DNA of 35,929 nucleotides. It comes from Myxococcales bacterium. Its GTDB lineage: Bacteria > Myxococcota_A > Polyangia > Fen-1088. The notes beneath the pieces are model-generated. The model was not told the origin of the DNA. It saw nothing but the letters and a program-made list of their open reading frames with translations, and did no database searches. Position 1 is the stretch's first letter, and each line of letters starts with the position of its first letter. A program made the translations under genes and the position numbers. The stretch is from contig PMLB01000433.1 of assembly GCA_003158735.1 (NCBI GenBank), positions 14,573 through 50,501 on the forward strand. Direction: 5' to 3'. This document shows positions 34,056 through 35,929 of the stretch, piece after piece.

Positions 34056-35834
34056 CTATTTGGCCAGGAGCCGCCCGCGCAGCAACTCGTGCTGACGCCA
34101 CATCTCATCCGGCATGCGGGTGCCGAAGCCATCGAAGAACTGCCCCACGGCATCCACTTCCGCCAACCAGTCCTTGCGGGCAATGGCGAAGAGCTTGTCC
34201 ATCGATCCCTGTGGCATTTCCAGGCCAGTCATGTCGATGTCCTTCGGGTCCGGCACGTGGCCGATAGGCGTCTTCACCGCTTGGACCTCGCCGCGGCAGC
34301 GGGCGAGGATCCACTCCACGATGCGCAGGTTTTCGCCAAAGCCCGGCCAGAGGAACTTGCCGTTCTCGTCGGTGCGGAACCAGTTCACATGGAAGATCTT
34401 GGGTTGGAACTTGATCCGCGAGCCCATGTCCAGCCAGTGGCCGAAGTAGTCCGCCATGTTGTAGCCGCAGAAGGGGAGCATGGCCATGGGGTCGCGCCGG
34501 ACCTCGCCCAGAGCGCCGAACTGGGCTGCGGTTCGTTCGCTGGCCATGCTGGCGCCCAGGTACACGCCGTGGTTCCAGTCGAGCGCTTGGTAGACCAGCG
34601 GCGCCAAGGTCGCGCGGCGTCCACCAAAGATGATGGCGTCTATGGCCACGCCGTGGTGCTGGTTGTAGCGGAACGAGTGGGTCGGACAATTGGTGAAGGG
34701 CGCTGTGAATCGGCTGTTGGGGTGGCTGGCCAGAATCGCAGTTCCGTCCTTGTCCTTGAGGCCTGGCTTCCACGGCCGGCCTTGCCAGTCCAGGGCTTGG
34801 TTCGGGGGCGAATCGTCGTGGCCCTCCCACCACACGGTGCCGTCGGGCTTGAGCGCCACGTTGGTGTAGATGGTGTCGCGGTTGATGGTGGCCATCGCCA
34901 CCGAGTTGCTGCGCGAGTTGGTACCGGGCACCACCCCGAAAAATCCCATCTCGGGGTTGACCGCCCAGAGGCGACCGTCGGTGTCCACTTTCATCCAGGC
35001 GATGTCGTCGCCCACGGTCCAGATGCGGTAGCCTTTTTGCTTTAGCCCCTCGGGCGGCAGCAGCATAGCCAGATTGGTCTTGCCGCACGCGCTGGGGAAG
35101 GCGGCCGCCACGTACTGGATGTGGCCGTTGGGCTCCTCGATACCGAGGATGAGCATGTGCTCGGCCAGCCATTTCTCACGCTGGGCCAGCACGCTGGCAA
35201 TGCGCAGAGCCAGGCACTTCTTGCCGAGCAGGACGTTGCCGCCGTAGCCGCTGCCCACTGACCAGATGGCATTGTCCTCGGGGAAGTGCAGAATCAGGCG
35301 ACGGTTGACGTCGAGATCGGCCTTGCTGTGCAGGCACTTGGTGAACTCTCCCTGGGGGCCAAGCGCATCCATCACCTCGCTGCCCATGCGGGTCATGATG
35401 CGCATGTTGAGCACCACGTAGATGCTGTCAGTCAGCTCGATGCCGATCTTGGAGAAAGGCGAGCCAATCGGGCCCATGGCAAATGGCACCACGTACATGG
35501 TGCGGCCCTTCATGGCGCCGCTGAAGATGTCACGCGCTTTGCGGTACGCCTCGCGTGGGCTCATCCAGTTGTTGGTGGGGCCAGCGTCACCCTGGAAACT
35601 GGTGCAGATATACGTGAGGTGTTCGGTGCGTGCGACGTCATTGGCCGCCGTCCGGTGAAAGTGGCACCCCGGCAGCTTCTCCTGGTTCAGCTGGATGAGC
35701 TCGCCGGTCTTGACGGCCTGGGCGGTGAGACGTTGTCGTTCCTCGTCTCTGCCGTCGCACCAGTAGATGCTGTCCGGCTGGCACATGGCGGCCATCGAGT
35801 CGACCCATTCCTGAACCTGCGCATACTTGATCAT
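34056..35834 (-). CDS. pckG: Phosphoenolpyruvate carboxykinase (GTP)
   Basis: This 592-residue cytoplasmic enzyme interconverts oxaloacetate + GTP and PEP + GDP + CO2, the entry step of gluconeogenesis. The family signature is clear: a P-loop FPSACGKTN (246-254) with the reactive Cys250 that is specific to the GTP-dependent class, a second motif GDDIAW (275-280) for metal and nucleotide binding, and NNWMSP (88-93) in the PEP-binding part. The length is typical (about 600). The ATP-dependent family has a different P-loop context and is excluded. ATG 35834 lacks a Shine-Dalgarno sequence, and a candidate promoter lies just upstream, so translation may be leaderless. The gene is convergent with the lipoprotein gene. 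Confidence 0.97.
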   Translation of the reverse strand: MIKYAQVQEWVDSMAAMCQPDSIYWCDGRDEERQRLTAQAVKTGELIQLNQEKLPGCHFHRTAANDVARTEHLTYICTSFQGDAGPTNNWMSPREAYRKARDIFSGAMKGRTMYVVPFAMGPIGSPFSKIGIELTDSIYVVLNMRIMTRMGSEVMDALGPQGEFTKCLHSKADLDVNRRLILHFPEDNAIWSVGSGYGGNVLLGKKCLALRIASVLAQREKWLAEHMLILGIEEPNGHIQYVAAAFPSACGKTNLAMLLPPEGLKQKGYRIWTVGDDIAWMKVDTDGRLWAVNPEMGFFGVVPGTNSRSNSVAMATINRDTIYTNVALKPDGTVWWEGHDDSPPNQALDWQGRPWKPGLKDKDGTAILASHPNSRFTAPFTNCPTHSFRYNQHHGVAIDAIIFGGRRATLAPLVYQALDWNHGVYLGASMASERTAAQFGALGEVRRDPMAMLPFCGYNMADYFGHWLDMGSRIKFQPKIFHVNWFRTDENGKFLWPGFGENLRIVEWILARCRGEVQAVKTPIGHVPDPKDIDMTGLEMPQGSMDKLFAIARKDWLAEVDAVGQFFDGFGTRMPDEMWRQHELLRGRLLAK

Positions 35835-35844
35835 GAGATCACGA

Positions 35845-35874
35845 TTTGTGACACGAACCGGTTGCCGGGGTCAA
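35845..35874 (-). promoter_or_regulatory. pckG: Candidate promoter of pckG
   Basis: On the minus strand: TTGACC (35869-35874), an 18-bp spacer, and CACAAA (35845-35850). The -35 matches the consensus at five of six positions; the -10 is weak but similar to the CACAAT boxes of the FN3 genes. An 8-bp palindrome, AACCGGTT (35856-35863), lies in the spacer. The predicted transcript start would be almost at the ATG. Confidence 0.35.
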
Positions 35875-35929
35875 CTAGAGCACCGAACGGTTTGCCGGAC
35901 CGAGTGAAATTGCGAAGTTGCGAGCGGCC

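Overview
The window is high-GC, densely coded DNA with almost no intergenic space. It most resembles a chromosome segment of a Myxococcota-type bacterium (former deltaproteobacteria). That placement is an inference from gene style: lipoproteins with Ala/Gly/Asp-rich linkers after the lipobox, disintegrin-like Cys-rich modules joined to fibronectin III arrays, an AAA-ATPase/TPR signalling-type protein, and a 3742-residue TPR protein reminiscent of AgmK/GltI. I ran no database search.

Layout. 1-277: a doublet of a GC-rich palindromic repeat, then upstream sequence. 278-2896 (+): an AAA ATPase with a TPR tail. About 2934-10160: a tandem duplication of roughly 3.6 kb. Each copy carries a promoter/leader, a lipoprotein of about 1110 residues with four Cys-rich repeats, eight FN3 domains and a six-Cys tail, and the 3' end of a dsbD-like gene. 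In the first copy only a remnant of dsbD survives (6416-6535, -); the intact dsbD-like gene follows the second copy (10041-11411, -). A divergent small lipoprotein (11434-12420, +) converges on a FadL-like outer-membrane protein (12430-13869, -). Then come a Cys-containing secreted hypothetical (13962-14510, -), a full-length purL carrying an in-frame repeat insertion (14572-18645, -) and a lipoprotein (18698-19690, -). The giant TPR gene (19904-31132, +) ends in an inverted CACAGAG-type repeat that contains a terminator hairpin. The last part holds a multispanning membrane protein (31344-33485, -), a small Lpp-like lipoprotein (33602-33898, +) and GTP-dependent PEP carboxykinase (34056-35834, -).

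How the genes fit together. Two conserved housekeeping enzymes (PurL and PckG) sit among envelope genes: five lipoproteins, one outer-membrane barrel, one periplasmic thiol-disulfide system and one polytopic membrane protein. The dsbD-like gene lies beside two very Cys-rich exported paralogs, so it plausibly helps control their disulfides. The most unusual observations are the palindromic repeat translated inside PurL, with relatives at the left edge of the window; the duplication scar that preserves a piece of dsbD; and a 42-nt leader that is perfectly conserved between the two FN3 genes. No tRNA, rRNA, CRISPR array, transposase or phage gene was recognised.
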